Of a stretch of DNA of 30,919 nt, positions 5,836-14,412 are shown piece by piece. How positions within the stretch are numbered: the stretch's first letter is position 1; each line of letters opens with the position of its first letter. The notes under the pieces are model-generated. The model had not been told where the DNA came from and made no database searches. It saw only the letters and a program-made list of their open reading frames with translations. The translations under genes and the position numbers were made by a program. This DNA is from a virus, in IMG/VR virus record IMGVR_UViG_3300017719_004369, positions 1-30,919 of that record. One strand, 5' to 3'.

Positions 5836-6600
5836 TTAGCTACCATGTGCATCCTCATAGCGCATTCTAGCCATTATATACTCACGGACAAACTTGCTCC
5901 TTACAATATCATCCGCAGTAAATTCGATTATTTTAAAAGATTTCATATCTTCAGCAATTACCATAAATTTCTGTAATCCAGACATATCACCTCTATGCTT
6001 GTATAGGTCTGATTGTCTAAAATCACCACACAAAACTATTTTACTATTTTCTCCCAGCCTTGTCAAGACTGAATTTAGCTCCATATCGTTCATGTTCTGG
6101 CATTCATCTACAATTACAATAGAATCATCCAATGTTATTCCTCTGACAAACGAGGTAATCATCCATTCTACGGCTTTAGTATCGATAAGTCGTTTCCATG
6201 CACCTTTCTTCTGTGGAATAAGTTTTTCGCACATATCTATGTATGGTTGCATATAAACAGCAGATTTCTCATCTTGATCGCCGGGCAAGTGACCGATATC
6301 ACGGCTAGCAACTGCCGAGCGAATAATAACTACTTTTTCGTATTGTGTGGATGGATCTAGAACTTCCTCTAATGCCTTGTAGAGGGCTATGAAGGTTTTT
6401 CCTGTACCGGCTGAACCATGAAGTAACATGGCTTGGGCACCTTGAGAGTATTGTGAGAAGAATTGACCTTGAGTTTCTGTCATTGCTCCTATTGTTTTGA
6501 GGTCATCAATCTTAATTTTACATTGATTGTTTTTTTGGGGTTGGCGAACTTCATCTTCGTACTGTGATATAACTTGAAGATTAGATTTTCGTCTGGGCAT
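5836..6600 (-). CDS. phoH: PhoH-like P-loop ATPase
   Basis: A 254-residue PhoH-family protein. Walker A GSAGTGKT is at residues 62-69, and Walker B IVIVDE at 161-166 is followed by CQNMN, the diagnostic DEaQN block of PhoH. RLGENSKIVLCGDF and the QSDL segment after it are also typical of the family. PhoH proteins are common in marine phages; an RNA helicase/ATPase or phosphate-stress role has been suggested but the phage function is not established. About 60 residues precede the P-loop, and this N-terminus is basic and polar. A TTGACA-17-TAAAAT element lies within it (6038-6066). The gene ends the long overlapping operon; the next gene has its own strong promoter. Confidence 0.93.
   Translation of the reverse strand: MPRRKSNLQVISQYEDEVRQPQKNNQCKIKIDDLKTIGAMTETQGQFFSQYSQGAQAMLLHGSAGTGKTFIALYKALEEVLDPSTQYEKVVIIRSAVASRDIGHLPGDQDEKSAVYMQPYIDMCEKLIPQKKGAWKRLIDTKAVEWMITSFVRGITLDDSIVIVDECQNMNDMELNSVLTRLGENSKIVLCGDFRQSDLYKHRGDMSGLQKFMVIAEDMKSFKIIEFTADDIVRSKFVREYIMARMRYEDAHGS
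6038..6066 (-). promoter_or_regulatory. Promoter-like element inside phoH
   Basis: TTGACA (6066-6061), exactly 17 bases, TAAAAT (6043-6038) on the minus strand. It is inside coding sequence for a conserved PhoH block, so the match may be partly fixed by the protein. It could add to exonuclease and tmRNA expression. Confidence 0.35.
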
Positions 6601-6631
6601 ATGTTGTAATCCTACTAGGTTAATGAATAAG

Positions 6632-6940
6632 TCAGTGTGATTGTAGTGATGATATAGGAATTACTTCGATTGAATTAACAATTTTAAATATCGCCTCCTT
6701 TGCTTTTGTTGAAATGATTTTGTTGTCCAAACAAACATTCATTCGGACCATAACAAATACAGGATCCATATTCTTTAGATCCTTTCTTGCGTATTTTTTT
6801 GTGGAATCTTGATCTTCGCAGATATTAACACAGAAGAGAACCAATTCTATTTGATCCTCTGTGTATAAGTTGATTCTATAGCCAGATGGTTCATATTCTG
6901 GCAATCTAGTTATCTTTGGAAACTGAATAACATTGCTCAT
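6632..6940 (-). CDS. Conserved small protein, function unknown
   Basis: A 102-residue protein opening MSNVIQFPK, an N-terminal pattern common in small T4-like marine phage proteins, followed by a mixed helical segment with TEDQIELVLFCVNICEDQ and a second hydrophobic stretch DPVFVMVRMNVCLDNK. No signal peptide, catalytic motif or recognisable domain is seen. It is in the operon between the SGNH-like gene (4-base gap) and PhoH (31-base gap), with the same strand and base composition. I do not recognise a function. Confidence 0.75.
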   Translation of the reverse strand: MSNVIQFPKITRLPEYEPSGYRINLYTEDQIELVLFCVNICEDQDSTKKYARKDLKNMDPVFVMVRMNVCLDNKIISTKAKEAIFKIVNSIEVIPISSLQSH

Positions 6941-6944
6941 AATT

Positions 6945-7835
6945 TTATTTAGCTTTTTCTGGTTTTAACAACTTTGTTAGTTCTTCTGCATACTTGTCAT
7001 GTGAGTATTTATTAGGATGACGACCTGGAGAATGTGTTTTTTCTCTTAATTTAATACCTTTTTTAGTTAATGCGTGAAAATCTTTATGGTCTACATTAGG
7101 ATTCAAACTTTCTGTATACCATAAAAATGAAGAATTTCGCATTTTTCCTGGTACTAACAAAGACATTCCATTCATTTCTCTAGCAATAAGATCAATGATT
7201 TTTCTGAATTGCCAGTCATCTTTTATCTTTTTCTGCACTTTAAGAACATCTGGGTTATAGGGTCTATAGTCTGCCATTAGATTCCAAGTAGGATGTTCAA
7301 AGCTGGGTATGAAATAAAGTGGCGCACCAACAGACTTACACATAAGCATTATTTGTTGCATCAAAAGAAAATAATTATATAACATCTTATAGTCATTATA
7401 ATGTTCTAAAATTTCTGGTGTATCTTCAGCCCATGAGTGTAACTGTTTTGATAATGGTTTACCATCTAAAGGATCGAAATACATCACTCGGGTCAACAAA
7501 GTAATACAAAAGAATACGGCATGATTTCTCTGTATTCTTCCTTTCATTATATCTTCAAGTAGAATCCAAGCACTGTGTTCATTTGATAATCCATACCTAG
7601 CATTATTAATATGATCTACTCCTAGATTATTACATACAGTAGCAACCCAACATTCTTTTTTGTCGGCTCTGATTACCCTATGTAATTCTGGACCTTCAAG
7701 AAGTTGAACAATTCTATGCTTTTTGTCCAAAGTTGCTGGATGTGTTATCTCGTGACCAGCTGGCATAGAACACCCATAAGCATGGACAGTCTCTATGTCT
7801 ACAACTCTAGTCTTCATATGTAACATTTCAGCCAT
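6945..7835 (-). CDS. SGNH/GDSL-like protein
   Basis: A 296-residue protein. AYGCSMPAGHEI near residues 19-30 resembles block I of SGNH hydrolases in the GCSxTxG form, and SPGRHPNKYSHDKYAEEL near the C-terminus resembles block V, in which Asp/His of the triad sits in a (D)xHPN context. The middle (YFLLMQQIMLMCKSVGAPLYFIPS) fits the strand-helix layout of the fold. The catalytic Asp expected three residues before His appears replaced, since it reads SPGRHP. Such proteins remove or transfer acyl groups on sugars; here it sits directly after a glycosyltransferase-like gene whose TAA overlaps this ATG (TAATG). Two nearby in-frame Mets (residues 4 and 7) are alternative starts. Confidence 0.65.
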   Translation of the reverse strand: MAEMLHMKTRVVDIETVHAYGCSMPAGHEITHPATLDKKHRIVQLLEGPELHRVIRADKKECWVATVCNNLGVDHINNARYGLSNEHSAWILLEDIMKGRIQRNHAVFFCITLLTRVMYFDPLDGKPLSKQLHSWAEDTPEILEHYNDYKMLYNYFLLMQQIMLMCKSVGAPLYFIPSFEHPTWNLMADYRPYNPDVLKVQKKIKDDWQFRKIIDLIAREMNGMSLLVPGKMRNSSFLWYTESLNPNVDHKDFHALTKKGIKLREKTHSPGRHPNKYSHDKYAEELTKLLKPEKAK

Positions 7836-9034
7836 TAAATTAATTTCCTCTTAGATAAATTCCAAACTTGTTTTCTATTATGTTCTAGTATTCCTTCCAT
7901 ATCATTTAACAAGAACAATAATTCGTCCCAATCTTTTTTTAATATATCGTTTGCTATGTCCATTACCATAGCAAATCTTTTACCATGATCTAATTCTTCA
8001 TCATAAGACTCATCCCAATAATTACCAAAAGTCTGAAATCCTAATCGTCTAACTTTGTCTAATGTTTTTGCTGGAGCTAAAAGAACAAAAGGTCTTTTCA
8101 TTAACATAGGCTTTAAAGTTTTTTCTGACCAAAATCTAGTACTGGTATCCCATAAAGTTTCTGGAACAACTGTAAGAAAAGAGTCTCTAGAAAGAGAAAT
8201 AGTTTTAACTTGTTCATGTCCTGCTATATCACTAATATTACCTACATCCCAAGTTAAATCTGATTCTAAAAACTTCTTATAGTTATTCTGAATAAGAGTT
8301 TTATATTTTTCTGGTAAAGTCTTATATGTAGGTAATGGAGGATTTAAAACTTTATCAGTATTCGTAAAAGATATCATTCTCTCTAGTTCTTGAAATCTAT
8401 GTTTTTCATAATAAGTTAGTTTGACATCTTCTTTATCTACCAAACAAATGGCTGCCAAAGCCCTATGAATATCAGGCTTTTTGCTACAACAACACAGTTT
8501 GTAAAGCATATCTTTAGTGGGTTTATACTCTCTAAGTAAATTGTGAGAGTGTGGTGCATATGAATGTGTCCAAATATTATAGTAATGGTACCTATCGGCT
8601 TGTATGTTGCTGTGGTAGTAGCTTAAAGCCCCATACTCACAGTCGTATATCTGATAATCTTCTATACAAGATTCTGCGATCAAGTATGAAATAAGAAGAC
8701 CCTCATGAGTCTTACCTTTTAATTCATCTATAACAAGATCAAGTTCTTGCCATGGTGTATGTGCATCATCATTAAATACAATTAATTTTTTAGGAGAACA
8801 TTTTTTAATGTGATTAACAATAGTGGAATGACCATTGCTATACTTGTAACCTTTAATGTACACTATCATAGTGTCACTCTGAAAGTTAAAAGCATTGTCT
8901 ACAAGCCAGTGGTATTGTTCTTCTACTGGTCTATCATCTAGATAATGATTGCCCAAAGTTTCTTTATTGTGAACAAATATAGTTTCAACATCGTTGTATA
9001 TACATGATACAAAATTATAATGATCGAATTGCAT
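7835..9034 (-). CDS. Glycosyltransferase-like protein 1
   Basis: A 399-residue protein from the ATG at 9034, chosen over 9085 because the earlier start lies deep in the preceding gene and the frame becomes protein-like at MQFDHYNFVSC. The C-terminal domain holds a block shared with the proteins at 11248-12498 and 14409-16019: a K-T-L-K-P element, hydrophobic PFVLLAPAKTL, then LGFQTFGNYWDESYDEE. The first-strand E/K and DESYD spacing resembles the donor-side domain of GT-B glycosyltransferases (GT10-like EKxxxA element), but I cannot assign a family. N-terminal half has FVSCIYNDVETIFVHN and a ECSPKKLIVFNDD-like strand (KKLIVFNDDAH). It lies between two SGNH genes, suggesting assembly or decoration of a glycan. 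Confidence 0.7.
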   Translation of the reverse strand: MQFDHYNFVSCIYNDVETIFVHNKETLGNHYLDDRPVEEQYHWLVDNAFNFQSDTMIVYIKGYKYSNGHSTIVNHIKKCSPKKLIVFNDDAHTPWQELDLVIDELKGKTHEGLLISYLIAESCIEDYQIYDCEYGALSYYHSNIQADRYHYYNIWTHSYAPHSHNLLREYKPTKDMLYKLCCCSKKPDIHRALAAICLVDKEDVKLTYYEKHRFQELERMISFTNTDKVLNPPLPTYKTLPEKYKTLIQNNYKKFLESDLTWDVGNISDIAGHEQVKTISLSRDSFLTVVPETLWDTSTRFWSEKTLKPMLMKRPFVLLAPAKTLDKVRRLGFQTFGNYWDESYDEELDHGKRFAMVMDIANDILKKDWDELLFLLNDMEGILEHNRKQVWNLSKRKLI

Positions 9035-9716
9035 CGTTAATTTTTGCGCCCCATAATTTATGTCCTTTCTCGCTAGGATGACCACAAAATTGAAAGTTGT
9101 CAGTCTTAGGAAAATCTAATTGTATTTTATCTCTTTCAAAAAGAGCAAGTTCCCAATTTGGATATACGTCTTCTTTTTTACGAAACAATATTTTTGATAT
9201 TTCTTTTCTTTCATTTGATAATAAACCAAATTCAAAAGTTGGAACATTATACATGAATTTATAACCGTTGTCATTCGCAAGATATTCTAAACAAGATATA
9301 TCCATTTTATGTTTGACATTACCAAAATTGTCGCCAAAAACAGAAAAGTGTAGTACTTTAGTTTGTAGAGATTCTACTTGTTGAATGTGTTCATACATTT
9401 TATTTTGAAAATAATCCAAAGAGTTGTTACGATAGAAATCATCTAATTCTTTAGAACCATCCTCGTTAATATTTTCTGCCCACCAAACTGCGGGATCACC
9501 TCGACTATCTTGAATTCGCAACATACTTGTCCATCCTACAATTATAAGATCATAGGATTCTTTTCTACAAATATTACGAACTTCTTGAGAGATAATTGAG
9601 TTACTATCGCCGGACATAGCAACAGAAGTTATATCAGTTTCATCTAAATAATGCCACCAAGAATGATCTACATTCCAACCATGAGTCCAACTATCACCTG
9701 CAACTAATATTCTCAT
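9015..9716 (-). CDS. SGNH hydrolase-family protein
   Basis: A 233-residue protein with a clear block I, RILVAGDSWTHGW (S9 the candidate nucleophile), SGDSNS as a possible oxyanion-hole block, YDLIIVGWTS, and block V near the C-terminus GHPSEKGHKLW with the catalytic His. These mark an SGNH/GDSL esterase or acyltransferase-like enzyme acting on acyl groups of carbohydrates or lipids. The ATG overlaps the TAA of the carbamoyltransferase gene (TAATG), showing tight translational coupling. Residue GDSW rather than GDSL is common in the phage and sulfotransferase-associated versions. No signal peptide is seen, so it should act in the host cytoplasm. Confidence 0.82.
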   Translation of the reverse strand: MRILVAGDSWTHGWNVDHSWWHYLDETDITSVAMSGDSNSIISQEVRNICRKESYDLIIVGWTSMLRIQDSRGDPAVWWAENINEDGSKELDDFYRNNSLDYFQNKMYEHIQQVESLQTKVLHFSVFGDNFGNVKHKMDISCLEYLANDNGYKFMYNVPTFEFGLLSNERKEISKILFRKKEDVYPNWELALFERDKIQLDFPKTDNFQFCGHPSEKGHKLWGAKINDAIRSL

Positions 9717-11140
9717 TAAAAAACTCGTACATCATATTCCGTTTCAAAATCTATTGCGTCTTGTCTTGAATTTACAATAGGCATACCCTTTATATTTAAA
9801 CTTGTATTCAAGAGCAATGGACAACCAGTATCTCTTTCCCACCTTGTCAATAGATCATATAGTCCTCTATGAGATTTTTTAGTGACAGTCTGTACTCTAC
9901 TAGTTCCATCTTTATGCACAATTGCGGGGTACTTATCAGGGTCTTTACACTTGACCACGTGTTGCATATAAGGAGAATGAAAATTAGTATCTACATCAAA
10001 ACATCTGCTTGCATTTTCTTGTTTTACTATAGGAGCAAATGGTCTAAACTCTTGACGTTGTTTAATCTTGTTTACTTTGTCTTGCATTTCTTTGCCTCTT
10101 GGGTCAGCGAGTAAACTTCTATTGCCCAATGCTCTGGGACCAAACTCTGCTTTACCATGTGCAACACCAGCAATACCAGTTTCTTTCAATTCTTTAAGTA
10201 AGTTTACTACGGGGTATTTACCATATATTGTATGACCAGTGTATACAGTAAATGGCACAACTTTCTTTTTATGTGCAAGAATAGCACCCAGTGATGATCC
10301 AGCGTCTCCTGGATTAGGCATTATCCAGTGATCTTTAAAGTAATCTGGTATAAGTCTATTTGCAAGACAGTTTAAAGCGCACCCACCCATAAACACTAAT
10401 TTGTTTTGATTTGTAATTCTTTTAACTTTTTGTAGCATCATCTTAAATTCAGATTCATAAACTGCTTGTACTGCCGCGGCTACATCGAAATAATCTTGTT
10501 CTGTAAGTTCTGGCATCCACCAAGAAACACCCTTATGTAAGTTGACATCAGAATACCATACATCTAATACTTCTGAATGAAATCTATTAGGATTACCATA
10601 GGCTGCCATACCCATAAGAATATATTCGTCTTCGTTTGGCTTTAGTCCAATTCTACTTGTAAATGCAGAATAGAATAGTCCAAAAGATTTAGGATAACTA
10701 TCAGACCAAACTAGGTGTTCATTATTCCAAATGCTTGTAGTAGTCCACTCACCTATAGCATCGATAACAAGAGTAGCACAATCACCAAATGGTCTAGTAT
10801 AATATCCGGCTGCCATATGACTTCTATGATGATTGCCCCATTTTATAGGAGCAGTAATACCATATTGTTTTAAATATTTTTTAGGACTTAACCACGCTCT
10901 AGGTTGTTTTGCCCATTTCTTTCTTGTCCATTTTAACAATGGATTTTCGTACCAGTAAACAATACTTGGTTTACCCCACTTGAGCGCCGACGTTATAAGA
11001 CTATCATCTAAATCTTTGTCGTTCTTTAATCTACTGTATCTTTCGGAATGAGATGCAAATATTATTTCATTACCACGCATTACAGTAATAGAAGCATCAT
11101 GCGTACCTGCACTAATACCCCATTCAACTCTATTAGTCAT
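9716..11140 (-). CDS. O-carbamoyltransferase, NodU/CmcH/TobZ family
   Basis: A 474-residue enzyme predicted to move a carbamoyl group from carbamoyl phosphate, through carbamoyl-adenylate, to a hydroxyl of a sugar or antibiotic-like substrate. N-terminal Kae1-like domain: WGISAGTHDASITV (residues 7-20), WGNHHRSHMAAGYY with metal-binding H104/H108 context, VIDAIGEW. FMGGCALNCLANR and DAGSSLGA are the conserved middle blocks. The C-terminal YrdC-like catalytic domain carries HGKAEFGPRALGNRSLLADPR and FRPFAPIV. Somewhat shorter than the ~550-600 residues of many homologues. It is preceded by a 37-residue microprotein, a frequent pairing for this family, and followed by an SGNH gene. With the sugar enzymes nearby it likely decorates a glycan. 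Confidence 0.92.
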   Translation of the reverse strand: MTNRVEWGISAGTHDASITVMRGNEIIFASHSERYSRLKNDKDLDDSLITSALKWGKPSIVYWYENPLLKWTRKKWAKQPRAWLSPKKYLKQYGITAPIKWGNHHRSHMAAGYYTRPFGDCATLVIDAIGEWTTTSIWNNEHLVWSDSYPKSFGLFYSAFTSRIGLKPNEDEYILMGMAAYGNPNRFHSEVLDVWYSDVNLHKGVSWWMPELTEQDYFDVAAAVQAVYESEFKMMLQKVKRITNQNKLVFMGGCALNCLANRLIPDYFKDHWIMPNPGDAGSSLGAILAHKKKVVPFTVYTGHTIYGKYPVVNLLKELKETGIAGVAHGKAEFGPRALGNRSLLADPRGKEMQDKVNKIKQRQEFRPFAPIVKQENASRCFDVDTNFHSPYMQHVVKCKDPDKYPAIVHKDGTSRVQTVTKKSHRGLYDLLTRWERDTGCPLLLNTSLNIKGMPIVNSRQDAIDFETEYDVRVF

Positions 11141-11246
11141 ATATAAAAGGATCTCTTTCTTGTAGTTCTTTAATACGCTTTCTGTATTCTCTTTTGAGTT
11201 TCCATCTCAAATAAGGCGCCCTAATTTTGTCCCAGATTGCTTTCAT
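11133..11246 (-). CDS. 37-residue basic microprotein preceding carbamoyltransferase
   Basis: MKAIWDKIRAPYLRWKLKRE and then RKRIKELQERDPFIYD: an Arg/Lys-rich amphipathic helix with a DPFIY end. The stop codon overlaps the carbamoyltransferase ATG by 8 bases, and a good GGAGAAC ribosome site lies 7 bases before the ATG. Small proteins of this shape, ending in a DPFIY motif, are to my recollection common just upstream of NodU/CmcH-type carbamoyltransferases in bacteria and phages; their role is not known to me. It fills the otherwise unexplained 110-base gap in a fully packed operon, which supports its being real. Confidence 0.82.
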   Translation of the reverse strand: MKAIWDKIRAPYLRWKLKREYRKRIKELQERDPFIYD

Positions 11247-11247
11247 T

Positions 11248-12498
11248 TTAGTTCTCCATTTGTTCAAACATTGATTTGTTTTCTTTTACTTTATTATCTA
11301 TGTTCTGTTCGCTAAAAAATAAATCATGATTATAGATAACTTTGTTTTCTACTTTGTTAATTAATTCATCTTTTTCATCTTTTGATTTAGCGCACCAGTT
11401 TCTAAGTTGATTTATTACCGCATTAAAACGTTCTGCTGGATTTAAGATGTTATCATAAGACTCGTCAAACAATTCAGAAAAAGTATGATATCCCATATCT
11501 CTCAATCTAGATAAACTACCATGTTCTCCTATTAACAAGAATGGTTTATAGTGAATAAAAGACTTAAAAATTTTCTCTGTTAAAAACCCAGAGTTTTCCA
11601 TAAAATGAGTTTCTGTGATTAAGTTAATATATGATGTGTTGTATAAATTAACAGGATCATTTGAAAAGAAATATGCTGAATCAACTGTGTGCTTCTTCAT
11701 TTCAAAGTTTTCAAAATGATCTAACTGAGCACCACTAAGCAACTTATAAATTTCAACGTAATCTTCTTTATCTGCTTCTACAATATCACTGGGATATTTA
11801 TTTAAGTAAGATTCTCCTAAAAAACTAAAAGCACCTTTGTCAAGAAGTTGTAGTCTATCAAGTTCACTATATAATGCCATTCGATGTGTTCTAACAATCC
11901 TATTTAAAGCAATATAATCATTTTGTTTTTCTTGATTTTTATATTCTGCGTTTGTTTCATTTTGTCGTAAAGAAATGTTTTCAAACTCTGATACATTAAA
12001 TATTCTTTTTATACCATCTCTTGCCCAAATTTTCTCGTCTACTTTTAAGTTAGCAGTAAAAACATAAGCATCAATATCTTGCATATTGTTATAATCAAGA
12101 TGTACTTGTATTGAAGGTAAAAACTTCTCTGCTGGCCATCCTTCTCTATGATTTAGTATCAACAACTTTAATTTTTTGTCTCTTAAAAGTTGTTGTGTAT
12201 TATAAGGTATAGTATCAATGATAGTTCCCATGCCATTATAGTTAGAGATAATAAGTTGCTGTATAGAAAGTACATAGACGTTCAAGTAATCATTTTCTTC
12301 CCAATCTGATAAAAAACGAGTTTCTATATCAAGATGTTTACTTAAAGGCTCAACGTAATCTACTATACCCAAACATTTTTGCCAATAATCATAAGAGGCT
12401 TTATCAAAGGCAGGTGATGCTTTTAACCAATCATCATATTCGGGAATCCATGAATTAACTTCATCCTGTTTATCATACCAAAAAATTATTTTTTTCAT
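11248..12498 (-). CDS. Glycosyltransferase-like protein 2
   Basis: A 416-residue protein starting MKKIIFWYDKQDEVNSW. The ATG at 12498, just after the methyltransferase stop and with AGGAT upstream, is preferred to the in-frame ATG at 12522. It carries the C-terminal block shared with the genes at 7835 and 14409: SGFLTEKIFKSFIHYKPFLLIGEHGSL, then LRDMGYHTFSELFDESYD. A middle block with RIVRTHRMALYSEL also has a counterpart in the 14409 protein (RIRPHRIAMISEL). The TEK...P...G-GSL arrangement resembles the nucleotide-sugar side of GT-B glycosyltransferases, but no family can be assigned by eye. Probably cytosolic; no signal peptide or TM segment. Confidence 0.7.
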   Translation of the reverse strand: MKKIIFWYDKQDEVNSWIPEYDDWLKASPAFDKASYDYWQKCLGIVDYVEPLSKHLDIETRFLSDWEENDYLNVYVLSIQQLIISNYNGMGTIIDTIPYNTQQLLRDKKLKLLILNHREGWPAEKFLPSIQVHLDYNNMQDIDAYVFTANLKVDEKIWARDGIKRIFNVSEFENISLRQNETNAEYKNQEKQNDYIALNRIVRTHRMALYSELDRLQLLDKGAFSFLGESYLNKYPSDIVEADKEDYVEIYKLLSGAQLDHFENFEMKKHTVDSAYFFSNDPVNLYNTSYINLITETHFMENSGFLTEKIFKSFIHYKPFLLIGEHGSLSRLRDMGYHTFSELFDESYDNILNPAERFNAVINQLRNWCAKSKDEKDELINKVENKVIYNHDLFFSEQNIDNKVKENKSMFEQMEN

Positions 12499-12499
12499 T

Positions 12500-13270
12500 T
12501 TAAATCCTACGTGTTTTAACAAGAAGGTGCCAACCCAAGTACTCTTTTACTGCTTCACGCATAACTTCAGACATTGATTCAAACCATGGTTCAAATTCAA
12601 AAATTCCTTTTTTGTACTTCTCTACATTATACATGAAACAATGTGCTTGACGCAACCTTTCAATTTTCCAAAAGTCATCTTTCAATAAGAGTTCTATTTC
12701 ATTCCTCGTGAATGCTTCAGCATATGGACAATCTGCTTGGGCTTCAAACTGATCCAATCCTTTACGAATCATAGAATATTTCCAACTGTCCTTAGCATAC
12801 ACCATAAATCTGAATTCTCCATTAAGATTGATCACATCATGAATGTTTTGTATGGATTGTTCTATGTTTGGATAATGATGTAATACGCCATAGCTATATA
12901 CCAAATCAAACTTGCCAAGGTTTTCCAGATTTTCAGTAGCACTTCGATTAATAAACTTACCCTTTAATCCTTGTACATCAGCCCTTTGTTCACAAATACG
13001 CAAACTTTCGTCACTGATATCAATGCCAGTATATTCTGCTCCGTGTCGCATAAACTGCTCTGCATCAGTTCCGATACCACATCCTACTTCTAAAACACGT
13101 TTGCCTCGCCACAGATGAAACCCTGCAAAATCTAATATATGTGGTTCAGCTTTGTAGCGTTTAGTGGTTACACTGTCAAAATATTCTACAGTACCGAAAG
13201 GTTCTTTACTATGATTGATATTACAGGGTTGAGCATTCCAATAGTCTTTTATTTTTTGCTCAATAGTCAT
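12500..13270 (-). CDS. Class I SAM-dependent methyltransferase
   Basis: A 256-residue methyltransferase of the Methyltransf_11/25 type. Motif I is RVLEVGCGIGTDAEQFMRHG (about residues 54-73), motif II/acidic ribose contact GIDISDES, motif post-II FINRSATENL, motif IV FDLVYSYGVLHHYP. The N-terminus opens IEQKIKDYWNAQPCN and contains YFDSVTTKRYKAEPHI, a lead-in common in methyltransferases of polysaccharide and natural-product clusters. Likely an O-methyltransferase on a sugar or small molecule; the substrate cannot be read. The ATG overlaps the upstream dehydrogenase stop by 4 bases. Confidence 0.9.
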   Translation of the reverse strand: MTIEQKIKDYWNAQPCNINHSKEPFGTVEYFDSVTTKRYKAEPHILDFAGFHLWRGKRVLEVGCGIGTDAEQFMRHGAEYTGIDISDESLRICEQRADVQGLKGKFINRSATENLENLGKFDLVYSYGVLHHYPNIEQSIQNIHDVINLNGEFRFMVYAKDSWKYSMIRKGLDQFEAQADCPYAEAFTRNEIELLLKDDFWKIERLRQAHCFMYNVEKYKKGIFEFEPWFESMSEVMREAVKEYLGWHLLVKTRRI

Positions 13271-14412
13271 TGCATTCTCGTATTACCATAATGTACTACT
13301 TTGTTTGTATCACTTGTGAATTTTCTCCAAGGGTCAAATATAACTTGATGTTTACCAAGTTCTTCTGCCGTAGTTTCTTCTGGGTGTACAAGAACAATGA
13401 CATCTGCTTCTGCAATATCATCTACCACTTCACCTTCCATTTCTTTTACATACTCTTGTACTAATAGACTGTAACTACCAGCAGTGTATGAAACACCTGG
13501 TTTATAACTGTCTGAAGTAAAGTAAATCTTATCTCCTAAATTAAGTATAGCCGATGCCATATTTGATGCTTGCATATCTCTTGCTTTCATTATTTCTGCA
13601 AAAAGATCATAGTTCAAATCTAAATTATCTGCCATATATCTTAATGCAATATTATCTCTTGGGTGACAAGCACCGCCATCTCCCATTCCAGCTTTCATGT
13701 AAGAAGGACCCATAATTCTTTGGGTACTATCTTTAAGTGCATTGGTAACAACGTCTACATTAATATTGCCCTGTGTTTCTGCAACATCTTGTATCATGTT
13801 CACAAGACCGATCTTGGCACTAATAAACGTATTGTAAAATACTTTAATACATTCACACTCATCCCATGTACCCACAACATAGCGAGGATCATTTTCCATA
13901 ATAGTTGCATAGAAGTAAATAAGTTCACCAGCTTCTTTTGTTGTCTCTCCCGTTTCTGTTCCTATCATTACCATTTCTGGATTTACCATATCCCACGCTA
14001 CTGTGCCCATAGCAATTAAATATGGATTATATACAAACCTAGTGTTAGTAACTAATGGTACAAACTCTCTACGTACAGTGCCCGGCAACACAGTGCTTAT
14101 AAGAACCAACAATTGATCTTTATTCATGTGTTTGTTTGCTTCTTTTATAACATCAATTACAATGTCATATGAAAAGTCTTTTGGTGGTAAATGATATGTT
14201 GGTGCGCTACCATCATATGCTGGATCATGTGGTGTAGGCACAGCAATGAATACAATGTTTCTATCTTTAACAACCTCTTCAATAGAATCTTTCATTTCTA
14301 CAGTAGTGTCTACATCGGCTACATCATATGCAACTACATCATGTCCTTTTTCTGAAATTACTTCTCCACATGGCTGACCTAATTTACCAAAACCAATAAA
14401 CCCAATTCTCAT
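13267..14412 (-). CDS. UDP-glucose/GDP-mannose dehydrogenase family protein
   Basis: A 381-residue NAD-dependent nucleotide-sugar 6-dehydrogenase-like enzyme. It has the N-terminal dinucleotide motif MRIGFIGFGKLGQP, IVFIAVPTPHDP (the family VPTP block, residues 54-65), LISTVLPGT, and the central GGACHPRDN block in which C249 would be the catalytic Cys. The C-terminal UDP-binding domain is short and reads EADVIVLVHPEE and IFDPWRKF. Family members oxidise UDP-glucose to UDP-glucuronate or ManNAc-type sugars to uronates. It overlaps both neighbours (ATGA) and would provide an acidic sugar donor for the glycosyltransferase-like proteins. Confidence 0.88.
   Translation of the reverse strand: MRIGFIGFGKLGQPCGEVISEKGHDVVAYDVADVDTTVEMKDSIEEVVKDRNIVFIAVPTPHDPAYDGSAPTYHLPPKDFSYDIVIDVIKEANKHMNKDQLLVLISTVLPGTVRREFVPLVTNTRFVYNPYLIAMGTVAWDMVNPEMVMIGTETGETTKEAGELIYFYATIMENDPRYVVGTWDECECIKVFYNTFISAKIGLVNMIQDVAETQGNINVDVVTNALKDSTQRIMGPSYMKAGMGDGGACHPRDNIALRYMADNLDLNYDLFAEIMKARDMQASNMASAILNLGDKIYFTSDSYKPGVSYTAGSYSLLVQEYVKEMEGEVVDDIAEADVIVLVHPEETTAEELGKHQVIFDPWRKFTSDTNKVVHYGNTRMQ

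Noticed and set aside
11838-11843. Other TTGACA hexamers on the minus strand (11838, 13174, 19606, 9845)
   Set aside because: No acceptable -10 hexamer at 16-18 bases, or only 2-4 matches; likely chance in AT-rich coding DNA.
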